Below are positions 47,741-59,805 of a DNA stretch of 64,000 nt, one piece after another (position 1 is the stretch's first letter; every line of letters begins with the position of its first letter). Below the pieces are notes generated by a model. The model made no database searches and was not told the origin of the DNA. It saw only the letters and a list, made by a program, of their open reading frames with translations. A program made the position numbers and the translations under genes. Source of the DNA: Hepsetus odoe (lineage: Eukaryota > Chordata > Actinopteri > Characiformes > Hepsetidae); assembly GCA_017165825.1 (NCBI GenBank), contig CM029370.1:27199459-27263458 (forward strand), in the 5' to 3' direction.

Positions 47741-48394
47741 TTTCATGTGTAATGATTTATAAGTTTAGTTTAGTTTAATTATGTCTTCTGAGCATGAAAA
47801 CATGCCCTTTAACTCAACTATGTGAGCTTTCAAATCAAACTAGTGACTTTTTGAAAATGTAATAATAAATAAAGTTTAAAAATCTATGTAAAACAGAAAA
47901 TACCTCCTCAATTTTGATCCAATATAAAACTGCACATTCTTTTCATCGTAAACCAATTCGAGTAAGCATGTTGTCATTGTTCAGTTGTTAGCCAAGGTTA
48001 AACTTCTTGACAGAAGACCCAAAAACTGAGAAGTACTCGTCTGGACAGAAAGCTCAGCGGGATAAGGAATTCCACGAGTGTTTAACAAACTGCATTGAAT
48101 AAACTGGAACAAACAGCATTTTAAGAGCATGTGTTGGTTAATTAGGGTTTTTTTTCCAGCATAAAGCTTTTTGCGATGATGTTAAAGTCAAGCTTGCAGA
48201 GGAGAGAAGAAGAAAAAAAAAAGGTCTGCAACTTTCTTGGGAGCTTTGTGTAAAACGGTGATGGCACAGAGGCAGCGAGGAGCCCAGGGATTGGGGGAAA
48301 ACAGCTGGATAGATTTAAAATAACGCACATCTGCCACAAGGATGAAGCCTTGATGCAAGCATGCGCTCTGGAAGAGCCACATATTCACCACAAG
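47741..48394. other. No gene seen
   Basis: AT-rich spacer between the candidate element and the papola 3' end. Confidence 0.45.
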
Positions 48395-49702
48395 TGTTTC
48401 TTTGCAACTTTGTAGACCTTTATTTGTGAAAAAAAGTACAACAGCTCGTCTTTACAAATAAGCCTATGTGAAATGGAGAACCGAACAGCAAAACTAAAGA
48501 CAATCTCTCACTGCAGGGGTGAAACAAAGTGGAATAACGGTTTCCTTGGGGCAGCCTCACTGCTGTCTCCGTGTGATTTACACGTATAATTAGGATGAAC
48601 AAATTTAACATATCAGCAAAATATTGAAGAAAACTCAAGATTCCAAGAATCAACTAAATCGTTATCCTTCCTCCCAGCATTCAGTTTGAGCCCCATACCC
48701 AACTGCTTGAATTTGCATCTCATCACATCTAAGAGCTTATGACAGCATATGTTTGGGCTTATGTGCTAATAATGCTAGATCAAAATTGTATTTAAATGAG
48801 CATCACTGAATTCCACGTTAGTAAAAAAAAAAAAAACAAACAAAAAAAGAAAAAAAACAAGGTTCAAAGCTAACCACATCCTCTCCTTCTTTTCACTATA
48901 TTGAATTTACACAAGGTAAAACAAGACAATTCCAGTAAGGATCGTACGTAAAAGCAACAGGGAAATACTACCTGTTCCATCCCATGTTCTAGACACCACT
49001 TAATGCTTCCAAGGCAACAGCAGAGCAGATATCTAGACAAGAATAGTCTCACACTAGAGATCAATTTGGTCAGTGTGTTTATCGTTGAGCGACATCCATT
49101 CACATGAGCTTTAGTTCCATCTCGGATGTTTATGAAACACTATTGTCATTAGTCCTGACTAAACTGATGCAGCTGAGGATATTTTGATCCTGATGTCCAA
49201 AAACAAAAGTCTACATGCAGCGGATTGACATCCCATAAACCGACTGCAGCCTAAACTAAAAATGCCACGTTTTTACAGAATCACACAAAAAAAAGCAAAA
49301 AAAAAAAAGCACAACGATCTGAAGGTGATGTTCTCCGTGTCTCTAAGGACAAACAATAAGATGCATCTATGGGGTTATGAGCTTTATGTGCACGTGCCTA
49401 CACAAACACATGTTTAATGGGTACAAAGAGGTTGTGAGGGCATGACATCATATTAATGCATCATTGTTTTCTCCATGAAGGGGAGACAACTTGGAATACA
49501 CCACAGAGTGTGTTCGCTTTTTATTTATTTATTTTTTGTATTTTTTTTTTTACAGAAGAGCAACGCTGCCCTCTTGTGGAAAGAGCTGGGCACTCCATCC
49601 TTCAAGTTCAAGTCGCACCCAAGGTGGTCAGGAGGCTTAACGCTGCACAATTTTGGATCTTTCATCCGGGAAATGGAAGAAAGGCTGATGACCTGAGTCA
49701 CT
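48395..49702 (-). promoter_or_regulatory. papola: Probable papola 3' UTR with poly(A) site
   Basis: On the minus strand an AATAAA lies at 48419-48424. A UGUA element (48437-48440) lies just upstream of it and a G/U-rich stretch just downstream (48365-48395). This is a complete vertebrate cleavage/polyadenylation layout about 1.28 kb after the stop. An earlier AATAAA at 49520-49529 sits in a poly-T/TTTA simple repeat and is less convincing, though it could act as a proximal site. No coding potential was seen. A-rich runs at 48820-48860 and 49285-49310 are simple sequence. Confidence 0.6.
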
Positions 49703-50143
49703 CTACCTGCTGAGCCTCAACTTTATAGAGTTTTTCACCACCGGGATGGGGTTTGCAGGCAGAAGAGGGACGTCAGAGAGATCTGCACTGGCCACTTTCT
49801 GAAATGCACAGTAGAAACGTTCAGCTACAAGATTTACAGCTACATGTTCCTTAAAATCAGTACGGGTGAGCTTTAAACGTGAGTAAATAAGCAAGTCTAG
49901 GGTTTAAGCATGTGAAAAGTCCTACATAATTTAAGCTTTAGTTATGCCTTACCTGAACAGGACTCTGCTTCTCCTTGACCAACTCCTGTGCAAGAAAAAT
50001 ATTGCCCAAAAAAAAAAACAAAAAAAACAGTGCATTTAATCTAAACATCAACGAGGAAAGGTCTGGTTTCAAAGATTCACAAGTTAAAACAAAACACTCA
50101 CAGTCACCTCAGTCTCCAATTTCTCCTCTCCATCTAAAGAGGC
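49703..50143 (-). CDS. papola: papola exons 22-24, C-terminus
   Basis: Exon 22 (50108-50143, 12 residues) and exon 23 (49953-49985, 11 residues) are tiny phase-0 exons placed by splice sites and frame only. Exon 24 (49703-49798) is secure: ADLSDVPLLPANPIPVVKN leads to the stop TAG at 49703-49705 and is nearly identical to the human C-terminus. In mammals the last 20 or so residues are the site bound by U1A, and this part of the protein also contacts cleavage factor I. Confidence 0.88.
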
Positions 50144-53100
50144 CTGATCGAAATGAAGAACACCTTTAACAAAACTGTCGAGTCACCAGCAGCACAAACA
50201 TTTATCAGCTGCCTGCTCGAAGAAAACTCTGAAAACTGAAATTATACACTAAAATATTTACCTCAAACTCCACATCAGCCAGGCCCTGACTTTGCACAGT
50301 GGCCATCACTTCTGAACCTGACATCTGCGAGAAATTAATCCACTATTAAAGCTATGCAATTTCACTACCGTGATGAACATTTAAAGTATATATTTACAGC
50401 AACAAGGGGAGAGAAAAAAAAAATCAAAAAAATCAATGCATTTCTATAGAACTTTTAAACTAAAAATCTGTTGCGAGTGCATTTTGAGGGTAAAATACAA
50501 CTATTGCACAAATGCTCTTGTTGTTAAACTACCTAGGAGGCATGACAAGCAACTGAATTTAAAAAATAAGGGTTAGGATTAAGACCACGATAGACGACAC
50601 TATAGAGAAATGTATACCTCAGGCTCCACAGCAGTCAGACCCTCTCCATGCACAGTGGCTGTAATTTCTGAGGTAGACTCCTGAGAAACGATTATAGTTT
50701 ACTGAACATTTCAGTTCACATTAGTTTAACATTTCAGTGTTACAGAAAAAAACACTGAAATTACAGAAGTCAAAGAGAAAGAACAGGAAATGCAACATGC
50801 ACCCTAACGCGCAGGAACCTATCGTCTTCTTACCCCTTCTGTTTTAAGTTTCTTTTGCTTCTCATCTTGAAGGGGTGAGCCAGGTCTCTTCCTTGAAGGT
50901 TCAGGGCTGCTTGTAGTGTTCCTGCTACCGAGGGGCTTGGACTCCACCATGGCTGTGGTCTCCTGGGCTGTGAAAGACAACCTCTCATTACGGCAGAGCA
51001 TCGTGATGAAAAAGAGTCTAAGAAATAAAACAAGACGCAGACAAACACACATATACACAACCATACCCGCAGTCATGTCTCCCAAAAAGTCTGCTTTAGA
51101 ATCAGTGGTGGTTGTGGCCCCTGTGGAACTGAATATTGGACAGACAATATGTTATAAAAATGTACTTATTTTTGAAAAATGAATTAAAAATTTGGGAAAA
51201 GCATATTTTGAGGGTAATCTAAGGCTTATCTACAAATGCTCCAAATGCTAAACAACTTCATGAGAGTTTACTGATCAGCAATTGCATAAAAAAAAAAAAG
51301 GTTCAAGAAAAGAATCAGCGTAGAGCTGAACAGGGAGCTGGAGGTTTAAGGTAGGGGAAAGAGTAGAGAGACATTCACTTGTGTGTTAGGCTCACCTTGG
51401 GAGACTGGCAGAGGGACAGGTTTTGAAAGCAGTAGAAGAGGAGGAGGCACCAGTGGGGGAGGGCATGGACATGCTGTTGTCACTATCCAGCGACAGGTCC
51501 ACACTACTTTCATTCATGGCTCGCAGGCCTTCAGATAAGTTCTGCAAGGCAGCAGGAAGCAGTGATTTAATCATTAACTGTAGGTTTCGAATTCAGACAA
51601 ATTCTGCATAGACAATAAAATTATCAACGTTATCCTGTGTGAGGAACTGAAGGGCTTAGGAAGGACTGCAAAATGAACAGTGTTGGCTAATTCATTTATT
51701 CTAAAATCTGCCTAGAAAATCCAGGTTCTCAACCATACAGATCAAATTCAAATGGGTGCTTGCCTTCCTCTTCCTATGGATGACCAGATCCGGCAGCAGC
51801 TGGTGAAGCTGCCTCCTCTTCTCGTGCGTTGCTGTTAGTTTCATGTCAGGTTCATACATCTTACTGCTGATAGCTTGCCGATAAACTGCACTCATTCAAA
51901 AGGCATAAGCCATTAGTGACCATCATTACTCCCTTAGACTGCTTTGAACATGGCAATGAAACAAACCCTTTTTGGTTATTTGGACCTCTTTCCAGCTCCT
52001 TTTTCCCCCCAAAAATTCACAGATTACCTCTTAAGGTACTACAAATAAAAACAAAAATGGCTCCTGGCTCATTCAGAACACTAATACACGTTAGGAAGAT
52101 GTTTAATGAGTATCTTTTTACTTTTTATTGAAACATCCTGTGAAGAAATACTAAGCTGGCAAAGACTGTGGCCTTCCATGACTGGGGAAAAAGTACAACT
52201 CATACCAAAGATAAAACGATGCACGTTCTGAACACACCAGCCATGATGATACCAACACTGTCATAACTGACTATTTTTGTCAACCCTTAGGAGAAAAAGG
52301 GTCGTGTCCTACCTGTGTCTGTAAAGGACTGGATGTCGAAGGTCAAGTCCACATTGAGATGTTCGGACCCTTCAACTTTCTTAAAGTCAATGCCAATAAT
52401 CCACATTGTGCCAAACTCTTCCCTGTTCACAAACGTTAAAATCCCAGCATTAACACACGTTCAACTGAGAACGTGAACAAAATAACGAATGGGTGTAAAC
52501 TCTTATTTTAAGTTCACACCAGGCAATTTATGAAAACTCTTAACTCCAAACTGCCTGTCGTGATTAGTTTCAATGACGTCTCATCAACTAAGCCATATGT
52601 TTTCCTACTGAGCATGTAATCATTACTCCCCTCCTATTTATTCTGTTACAAGGACTAGACTATTATTTGAATTGCACAAGACAGGGCAGCCAATCAGAAC
52701 AGAGGTCTGCATAGACGTTAAAGCAACAGCCAGCTCTATTCTAAGAGATAACGAGAGGTTGGAGCGGATGAGACACACAGGAAAAGGGCAAACTCACCTG
52801 CCAATCACCTCCTTGGTTCTTGGGAATGACTGCGGATTAACATGGGCAAGTGTGATGAACTCGTTCTTCTCCAGGTTTCCCACCAGGATTCTGATCTTAG
52901 ATTCAACAAGGCCAACCCTGTTGGAAACACGTGGAATTAGGCAAGGCTGAAGCAAGTTCCAACAATAGCTGTGCTATTTTCTTTTTTATAAAGAACCAAT
53001 ACGTCACTGCACAGGTTCAGCTAATGTTCTTTGGCAAAAACAACACATCAGCTCATCATTCCAATCATGTGACTCGGTGCAAACTGCAGTACTCACCACT

Positions 53101-56100
53101 CCAGGTGCTGCTTCTCAGTGGAGGCACTTGCTAGCAACACAATATAATGCCTTGGAACATAAAAGACAGAACAATGCCATTACATCCTTTAAGCAGAAGC
53201 CTTTCACTTTAACTCCGGGAAGGCTACGGGCCCCAGGGCCAACCAGGCCTACACTCACAACGGGTCAGTCCCAACTCAAATCAACCCTGATTCAGCATAA
53301 CTACTCTAAACACCTAAAATTAAAGTCTATGAGGAAAACAAAGAGCCCATTTGTAAATGTTTAAAAGTAAAAACATTCATGTACTAATCTATGCAAACTG
53401 AATAAGCTGCTGCTATAAAACGACACTGTTCACTCAACATTCGGTTATTCATTCTAAATCCATCCTATTGCTAATTGCACATGAACAAACTGTTGACATG
53501 ATTTTTGAACTTACAATCCTCGTTAAGCAATCACATTCATAAGGCCAGAGAGGATCGCTTGTATATTTGGAAAAAAAATAATAAAAATAACAGTACACAA
53601 TTTCACACAAGAATTTATTTTAAAAGTTAGAGAAACAAAAATAATAAATAAAAACAAACAAAATAAATAAACCGTCCACGACCTCAGATATACTGCATAA
53701 ACATTGTCTTTTGCAGTGCTCTACCCAAAAGAGTCCCTAACGTTAATTGTTAAGGCAGTTAAGCTGCTTCCCAATAACAAGGCGTTCATGTTCCAGTGTG
53801 TCTGTCAGTTCCGACCATCAGGCAAAGACACTTAATACTTATGAGATAAGTTTATTTTCCATGGCAAAAAGAGCAAACCATAACAGTGACTAATTTATAG
53901 ACACTAGAGGCACTATCTACATAAAGCTGCTCTGCTTAAATTTGATTTAAATAAAACAAACTTAACGCAAGTCCAATAAAAGGGCCGATTTCTTTCAAAT
54001 AAAAAAAAATAAATAAATATAAAAAAAGTCTGATAATTAGAACTGGGGTTTAATTAAGATGTGTCTTCTTTCTCCTAAGGGCACTAGATGGTCTAGAAAA
54101 AGGACAGGCATGTTCCATCCCTCATTTCCATTAGTAAAGCCTAGTCCTTTCGATGGAAACCTGGGTGCTAGTCCTGGACTAGGAATAATCTCAATCCAGG
54201 AAAACAGACCCATAAAGAAGTAAATTCCTATTATTCCTATAAAGTCCTATTACCTGCCGGTGCTCCAGTTCACACAATGTAATACACAAAAAGGGGACAA
54301 ACATGATGCACAAGAAAAATCAAATGGTCTGGAAGGTGCTTCAACTTTCGCTTATAATCTTCCTTCTTTCTTGACCAAGGAAAAGTTTCTGATCGTATTC
54401 TGAGGGTATTTAAATGCATGTGCCACGTTAAACATGAAGCACTTTAAAACCAGATTCAATTTCTGCGTTTAAGTAAAGGTGTTAACTTCTCATCATTAAA
54501 TTCAACAATGAGATGAGTAACATGCACACTAAATGTTTATGGATTCAAATAAATAAAAAAGAAAACAAAAGTATTATAAAAAACACAGACTAACAAGAAA
54601 TACGTTGTACAAATTGTGAACTAAAACATTTTATTTTGGAATTACATACAATTATAAGGCACAGGAAAACCAATATCTCAAAAATTTCAAAATACCTACC
54701 TTTAGGAAAGACAAACAATCATTTCAAAAGAGGAGTTTGGTACATTGTGGACATGATCTACAGTTAACAGGCTTATAACAATTAGATCCACAAATACGAT
54801 GTAGCTTCGCTTCAAGCCCGTTGCTTTTCTTTTTTCCCCAAAAGGCTAGCATTAACTCCATTATTACTCTTTATTCTTTCACGTTCAAACCTTATAATTA
54901 CACACCATACGAGGCAAGAGAGCTGTATGCAAATACTGTGTGTGTTTTCGGTCGTGCGTGTTTGTGTTTGTACAATTTTGAAAAATAAATCTTTATTCAA
55001 ATAGATGAATCTCACCATGTGTCTCCAACAGGATAAGCAGCTTAATACATACTTGTATTTTTGAAAGAAGTTTGGAGCTTCAAATAGTTTGGACCAATCT
55101 GCTTTGTTCTGCATTATGTCATGCGTGATGGCTAGACCTGGGGAGGATAAAAAAATATAAAATAAATAAATACATTTAAAAAAAAAAAAAAGAAGAAAAA
55201 TAAGGTATGAAGCACCACAAGACTATTTTTAAGGGCATCTCCCTGTTCCTAAGCAACTGTAAACTGCTTAAAAAATGTCAGCGTTTTATTATAATGTTAA
55301 CTGGAACCATTTAACATTGATGATAGATAAAATGGTCAACAACAACCTCCTTTCAACATATCTAACTGTATTTTTGTAACCAACCCTGTTGGAACTCTTC
55401 AACAATGACGTTCCTGCTAGACACCGACACGTTGTATGTGGAGTTCTGCTGAGGGTAGGCTGGTGTAATGATAGGCATGAGGTGGTAACGGTCACTAGGG
55501 TTTACCTGTAACGATCACGAGATAAAAATACAAAAATGTTCTGAGGATCAAAAAACCAAAACATTGTATGGTTTCAGATGGATGTTCAAGTCAAATCATG
55601 AGTGTATAGATATGGACATTGAGATGAAGCAGTACCCTTGGGTCCCAGACTGGCAGGTTGAGGTTGCATTCTTCTGGCTGCTTCAAGAGAACTGGATTCG
55701 GCCACTCCCTGTCACATGACAAGAAAACGGATGCTATTCCAACGCCACAACATACTTTTACACCAATTCATCCCCCAAATCTGAGAAGGAAACTCACCAT
55801 TTGGAGAAAACCAGAAAGAATTTGTGCACAAGGGTAGCGGCTGCAGCATTAGGGTAAAGCTGACAGGTACGAGCCACCAGCATGGCCCATGACACACCAC
55901 CAAGAAAACCCAGGATGTTTGAGTAGATGTTATGACCTGAAAAAGATTGCACATTTCATCAAAACTGCAGCATAAATAAGGACTTCCTGCTGCAATGCAA
56001 TCTCTCTACATGGTCTTTTCTTCTGACATCCGGTTCAAACTTTCTCTTAGCCGTACTGTTCCAAACCTGCAATCACTCAAAATTAATCAGGAAAATCTTC

Positions 56101-59100
56101 ACAATTGGAACAGTTCAGGGCCATGTTTGAGGTTTTATGAATCAAGCGACACTGATCATAAGATGGCAAAAACACACAATTCTGTACCTGTTGAACATTA
56201 GTAGACTGTCACCAAAGATTCAACCTCCAAAAGCAGATTTTGTCTATTGCAAAAATAAGCTCTTGCAAGACCCTTCTTTAAAAGTGCTTACTCCTAAGCC
56301 TCCATTCAGCCGCCAGCCATTTTACTATTGTTAGCTAAAGAGAAAGCCCTCACAGCGATGCTGCACATGTAAGCCAAAACATTCATTCCTGAAAAGGGGC
56401 AAAGAACCTTTACATAATAGGCCAGACTCACGTTTTGCCCACAGCTTGATGGCTCTAAGAGTAAGCCTGAAATTCTCAATGCTGGGCACCAGATGAAGGA
56501 TCTCATCAGTGACCCTGCAACCTGAGCATAAACACACACATCAGCAATATACCCCACAACAGAAACTATTATTCAATAAACCAGAAAAGAGGGCAGCACA
56601 TTTCATTATTATTGCATCAAAATCCTCCTTTTAATATCGCAGGAAGAAAACGTGCTTTCTAAGCAAACTCAATCACGACTTTAACTTAGTATTTTGTTTA
56701 GATCATAAAGCCTTAATTAAAACACAATATTTCAATTCACCAGCAAAAGGGAAAATGTACCATTCAGGCTCCGTATGCAGCGGATGTCCAGATTCTTCAG
56801 TAAATTATCATCTCTTAGATCTAAATTCTCCGGTATCGTCTGAAGCGCCAGCCTGGCAAATAGCACGTCAATCTGTTACAAAGAAAAAACAAAATCCTGT
56901 TAAATAATAAATATACAATGACATTCACTTCCAGAACTGAATTCAAGCTACTATTTAAAACATTCACAATCAATTAAATTACCTCAATGCCATCAAATGA
57001 CATTTTAATCACAGGAACAAATGCCTCTTCCACAGCCTGCAGAGCAAAAATAAATTCTTTTACCACCAAACTAATCTATTAAAAACTCTAACACACGTTT
57101 TATCTGTAAAACGCATACCCGCAAGTCTTTGACTTCCTCTTGCTCTTGTAGTTTATCATAAAAGGAGGTAAAGAAGTCTGACCTCTCCACATGGCGAGGT
57201 GCAACACAAAGAGCATCAATATCAGCACCTGAGACGTGAGCAGTCCGAGTGTTATACTGAGGTGCCGGGCACAAACAAAACAATACAGAATGGAAAGGAA
57301 CAACAAAAAGTGATAAATTATTAGTTGTTTTTTTTTTTTAAAGTAATGAACTGATTTACCTTTTGTGTGAACGCCAAGCCTGTAGGAGCCAAACGTAAAT
57401 ATTTTTCCTCCAACGTTATCAATCAGTGATGCCGGTATATTCTGCAGAGAAAGTAATTTAACTTAAATGCAAAGATTTTTTTTTTTTTTTTAAGAAATTT
57501 TATTTTTTATCTGTGCATTCTAAGCCCTTTTCCATCAATGGGGAAGAAAGGAAACAACAAATAACTATTCTAATTCTAGAAATCAGAAATGCAATACTAA
57601 TACCTTGGATTCGCTGATATCACGGATCCATTCCTTAACCAATGTATTCAGTTTTCCTAAAACCAGGATTCTGTAAAGACAGACATTGACATTCAAGCAA
57701 CTTTCCAGTCTGACAACAACTTACACCTACAGCTTCTAACACCAGCTTGATCATGAACTGACTCTCCTCTCGCTCAATTTACAAAGTTGAGGTGAAGCGC
57801 TCACCTTCGCTGAAGCTCCAGCTCCTCCTCAAAGACCCCGAATGGCTTCAAGGTTTCGATCAGTTTCTCCGTCTGCACCAGGTCTGACTCCTTCGGAGGG
57901 GCCAAGCTGATGGGAGATGTGATCCCAAAGTGCTTCGAGGCCTGCGGCACTTGATTTGGGATCGGACTGTGAAGCGAGGGTACGAGATTTTGGGTGTGAG
58001 GTTGAAATACATATCCTGCTCCTTCACAAAAAGCTCTCTATATATTTATGAACAGCGCATTCATTCAACCCCTCCTAACCGACAGTTATAATTCAGACTA
58101 TTAATGGTACGGCACATTGATTAAAACTGTAACGACATTCTGCAGTTTCACACGTTAAGGTCCTGAGGCCGATTTCAGACATCGACGCATGAAATCAGAG
58201 TGCGCAATATTCAGCAAGAGCAGAATGTAATGCATTACAATATTTTGCAGCTATGTTGAATACATCCTTAGTGTTTCACACCGTTTCACGCACATTATTC
58301 AGTATAAAGATAGTATAGTGGATTGATACTACATATTTTTACATCTCACTGTGTGATGTCTTGGTGCGTCAAGTAAAAAAATATTTATATGAATATCCTG
58401 GATATCTATTATATACAGCACCGGACAAATCTCTGAAGCTCTTAAGAAAATGTTTACTTATTCCAATAAAGCCATACTTCAGAATCCATGAAAGTCATGG
58501 GTTATATCTTGGTCTTAAGAACACAAATTTAGATTCACATTTCTCCTTGATGTACCGCGTCGTGCCACAAACCGTACGCTTCTATCAGCAGCAACCTTTA
58601 ACCCCGGCTGATTTAAGTATCTGAATGTGTCTACACCAGGAACTAAAAGGCATTTTGATCCTCTGTATGTCCTTCGCAAATGGCAGTTTTGACAATAAAG
58701 TTTGCTTTGACTTGATAAAAGCACTGATTATCCAAACAAGGTACTGAACTGGAACTACTATTACACTGGGACTCCTGCAGAGAGATTAAAGATAATATTA
58801 TAATACATTAAATTGCTACTTGCAGTATACATTTGCATTTTTATATATGTTTGCACCAATAAAACTTATTTTTCTGGTGCCTTTTGTACTGAACTAATAA
58901 ATATATATTTAAAAAAAAATTACATTATATTATATTATATATCTCAACAGTATGCACAAGAGCATTAGGAAGTTTTAAACATAAACAAATCAACAGGCTG
59001 ACTGGATTCAGTTACACTGACAGGAGAAACAGCGACATCTAGCGGCCAAACGTTCACAGTGTAGCAAGAACAAAGTGTTCAATTAAAGAGTGAAAACAAT

Positions 59101-59805
59101 AACAAACCCCAAAACATCACCCTGGTGCCTAAACACTTATTTGACATGTTTGATGTATGAACTCACCCTGTACATCGTATAAGTCCAGCTTTAGAGAAAT
59201 AATACCCTTAATGTCTGCTTACAAATCGCTCGCTTTGAGTACCTACAACTTTCAGGGGAAAGAAAAGATTTAAGGCCATTAACATAACCTTAATCATTTA
59301 AGCTCCTTGGATGGTTGCTTATTTAAATGTAGAGCTGGAAATGGTGAAGTTTTTGGCGGCAGACGGGCGCTAGCTGCTTGTTTTCGGACTGTCAACACCA
59401 ACCGCCTTGTTTGCTAGCGCTCCTTCTCCGTGTTTTGCCCTGTTTTTACTTCTTTTCTGGGCAATAGCGCGCATTTAATGTAAGTAAATTGACTCCGAAA
59501 TGCAGACATGTCCGTAAATACATTGTTATTCGTCGCTGTTTTTGTTGCCAAGGAGTGTTTGGCCTGCTAACGGCTAGCCGCTTCGGCTAATATGCTAACT
59601 TTCGGTGGAGCCCAGTTTAGTCCGGTTTATTCGGCGTATAGTTCGCTCTATTTAACGCTTCGAACCGAAAGGCACCCCCACACACACCATCTGAGCCCCG
59701 GTCCGGTCCAGTGCTGATGCTGGGCCAGCCTGTCAGGGTCGGACCTGCTCCCTCAGGTGACTGCTCCGAGCAGACCGCCGACCCCGGTGATACTCACTAC
59801 GGCAT
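49703..59805 (-). CDS. papola: Poly(A) polymerase alpha, 24 coding exons
   Basis: The enzyme adds the poly(A) tail to cleaved pre-mRNA in the nucleus as part of the 3'-processing complex. Coding exons on the minus strand, 5' to 3': 59798-59805, 57805-57966, 57604-57670, 57360-57441, 57119-57228, 56983-57036, 56761-56872, 56432-56521, 55798-55936, 55636-55708, 55385-55505, 55053-55137, 53097-53150, 52798-52917, 52313-52422, 51764-51885, 51396-51541, 51067-51128, 50834-50967, 50618-50680, 50262-50324, 50108-50143, 49953-49985, 49703-49798. All junctions keep frame and total 2142 bases, 713 residues plus TAG (human PAPOLA is about 745). Visible are the GSYRLG motif (97-102), D109, D111 and D163 in the positions of the mammalian catalytic aspartates, two nuclear localisation signals and the PAPOLA tail ending NSIKLRLSR. 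The tail argues against the paralogue PAPOLG. All introns are GT-AG except intron 16 (GC-AG). The gene follows ak7 in the same orientation. Confidence 0.96.
50262..50680 (-). CDS. papola: papola exons 20 and 21, tandemly duplicated 63-base exons
   Basis: Exon 20 (50618-50680) and exon 21 (50262-50324) are each 63 bases, in phase 0 at both ends, and encode 21 residues each. The two peptides align without gaps around SEITATVHGEGLTAVEPE and SEVMATVQSQGLADVEFE. Counted by hand, the DNA matches at 44 of 63 bases. Because each exon is symmetrical, either could be skipped without breaking the frame. The function is unknown; the location is the disordered tail after NLS2. Confidence 0.85.
50834..51541 (-). 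CDS. papola: papola exons 17-19, Ser/Thr-rich region and second NLS
   Basis: This low-complexity part is rich in S, T and P. It starts NLSEGLRAMNESSVDLSLDS and continues DNSMSMPSPT, which aligns with the human DSSLDLSMDSDNSM region. SP and TP dipeptides resemble the proline-directed phosphorylation sites known in mammalian PAP. Exon 19 ends with the bipartite basic signal KRPGSPLQDEKQKKLK (599-614), equivalent to human NLS2. This region is shorter than in human and accounts for most of the length difference. Confidence 0.9.
51764..55137 (-). CDS. papola: papola exons 12-16, RNA-binding domain and first NLS
   Basis: Exon 12 gives LAITHDIMQNKADWSKLF. Exons 13-15 give the RNA-binding ferredoxin-like domain (HYIVLLASAS, ITLAHVNPQSFP, MWIIGIDFKKVEG, DIQSFTDT). 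Exon 16 gives VYRQAISSKMYEPDMKLT and ends in the basic cluster KRRQLHQLLPDLVIHRKRK (residues 485-503), matching nuclear localisation signal 1 of human PAPOLA. Intron 12 is the longest in the gene (1902 bases). Intron 16 starts with GC instead of GT (GCAAGC at 51758-51763). The reading frame across it matches the human protein. Confidence 0.93.
53151..55052 (-). other. papola: papola intron 12, longest intron
   Basis: The sequence is AT-rich, with A-rich simple stretches at 53570-53670, 53998-54030 and 54545-54590. I see no exon-like open frame with splice signals and no recognisable mobile element. Confidence 0.6.
55385..56521 (-). CDS. papola: papola exons 8-11, central domain
   Basis: These exons encode residues from about 199 to 340: GCRVTDEILHLVPSIENF, LTLRAIKLWAKR, the split HNIYSNILGFLGGVSWAML, the WEWPNPVLLK motif and the [20 protein letters not shown] block. 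All are hallmarks of eukaryotic PAP central and nucleotide-contacting regions. Exon 11 ends in an unusual donor, GTTGGT, which is probably weak but keeps the frame (EEFQQG then LAITHD). Confidence 0.94.
56761..57441 (-). CDS. papola: papola exons 4-7, catalytic nucleotidyltransferase core
   Basis: Exon 4 carries FGSYRLGVHTK, the GS motif of the polymerase-beta nucleotidyltransferase superfamily. Exon 5 carries GADIDALCVAPRHVERSD with D109 and D111. Exons 6 and 7 join across a phase-0 intron to give FDGIEIDVLFARL with D163. Human numbering is D113, D115 and D167, an offset of four that matches the shorter N-terminus here. No catalytic residue is missing, so an active enzyme is expected. The introns are short. 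Confidence 0.95.
57604..57966 (-). CDS. papola: papola exons 2-3, N-terminal segment
   Basis: Exon 2 (57805-57966) encodes residues 3-57 with the PAP signature KHFGITSPISLAPPKES and the helix LIETLKPFGVFEEE. Exon 3 (57604-57670) continues with ILVLGKLNTLVKEW. In known PAP structures this stretch leads into the nucleotidyltransferase fold. Intron 2 has normal GT-AG ends, and the exon 2/3 junction splits an arginine codon. Identity with the human protein is high throughout. Confidence 0.95.
57967..59797 (-). other. papola: papola intron 1
   Basis: The first intron has donor GTGAGT and an acceptor preceded by CCCTCGCTTCACAG. The part near the donor belongs to the CpG-rich region. The rest is AT-rich, with an AT repeat at 58921-58945. 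At 58600-58720 a stretch reading 'gacaataaagtttgctttga' resembles the end of repeat family G in minus orientation. No coding exon was found. Confidence 0.7.

Noticed and set aside
57361..57441. Assignment of the polymerase gene to papolg instead of papola
   Set aside because: The core is shared by both paralogues, but the ADLSDVPLLPANPIPVVKN tail and the DLSLDSDNSMSMPSPT region match PAPOLA.
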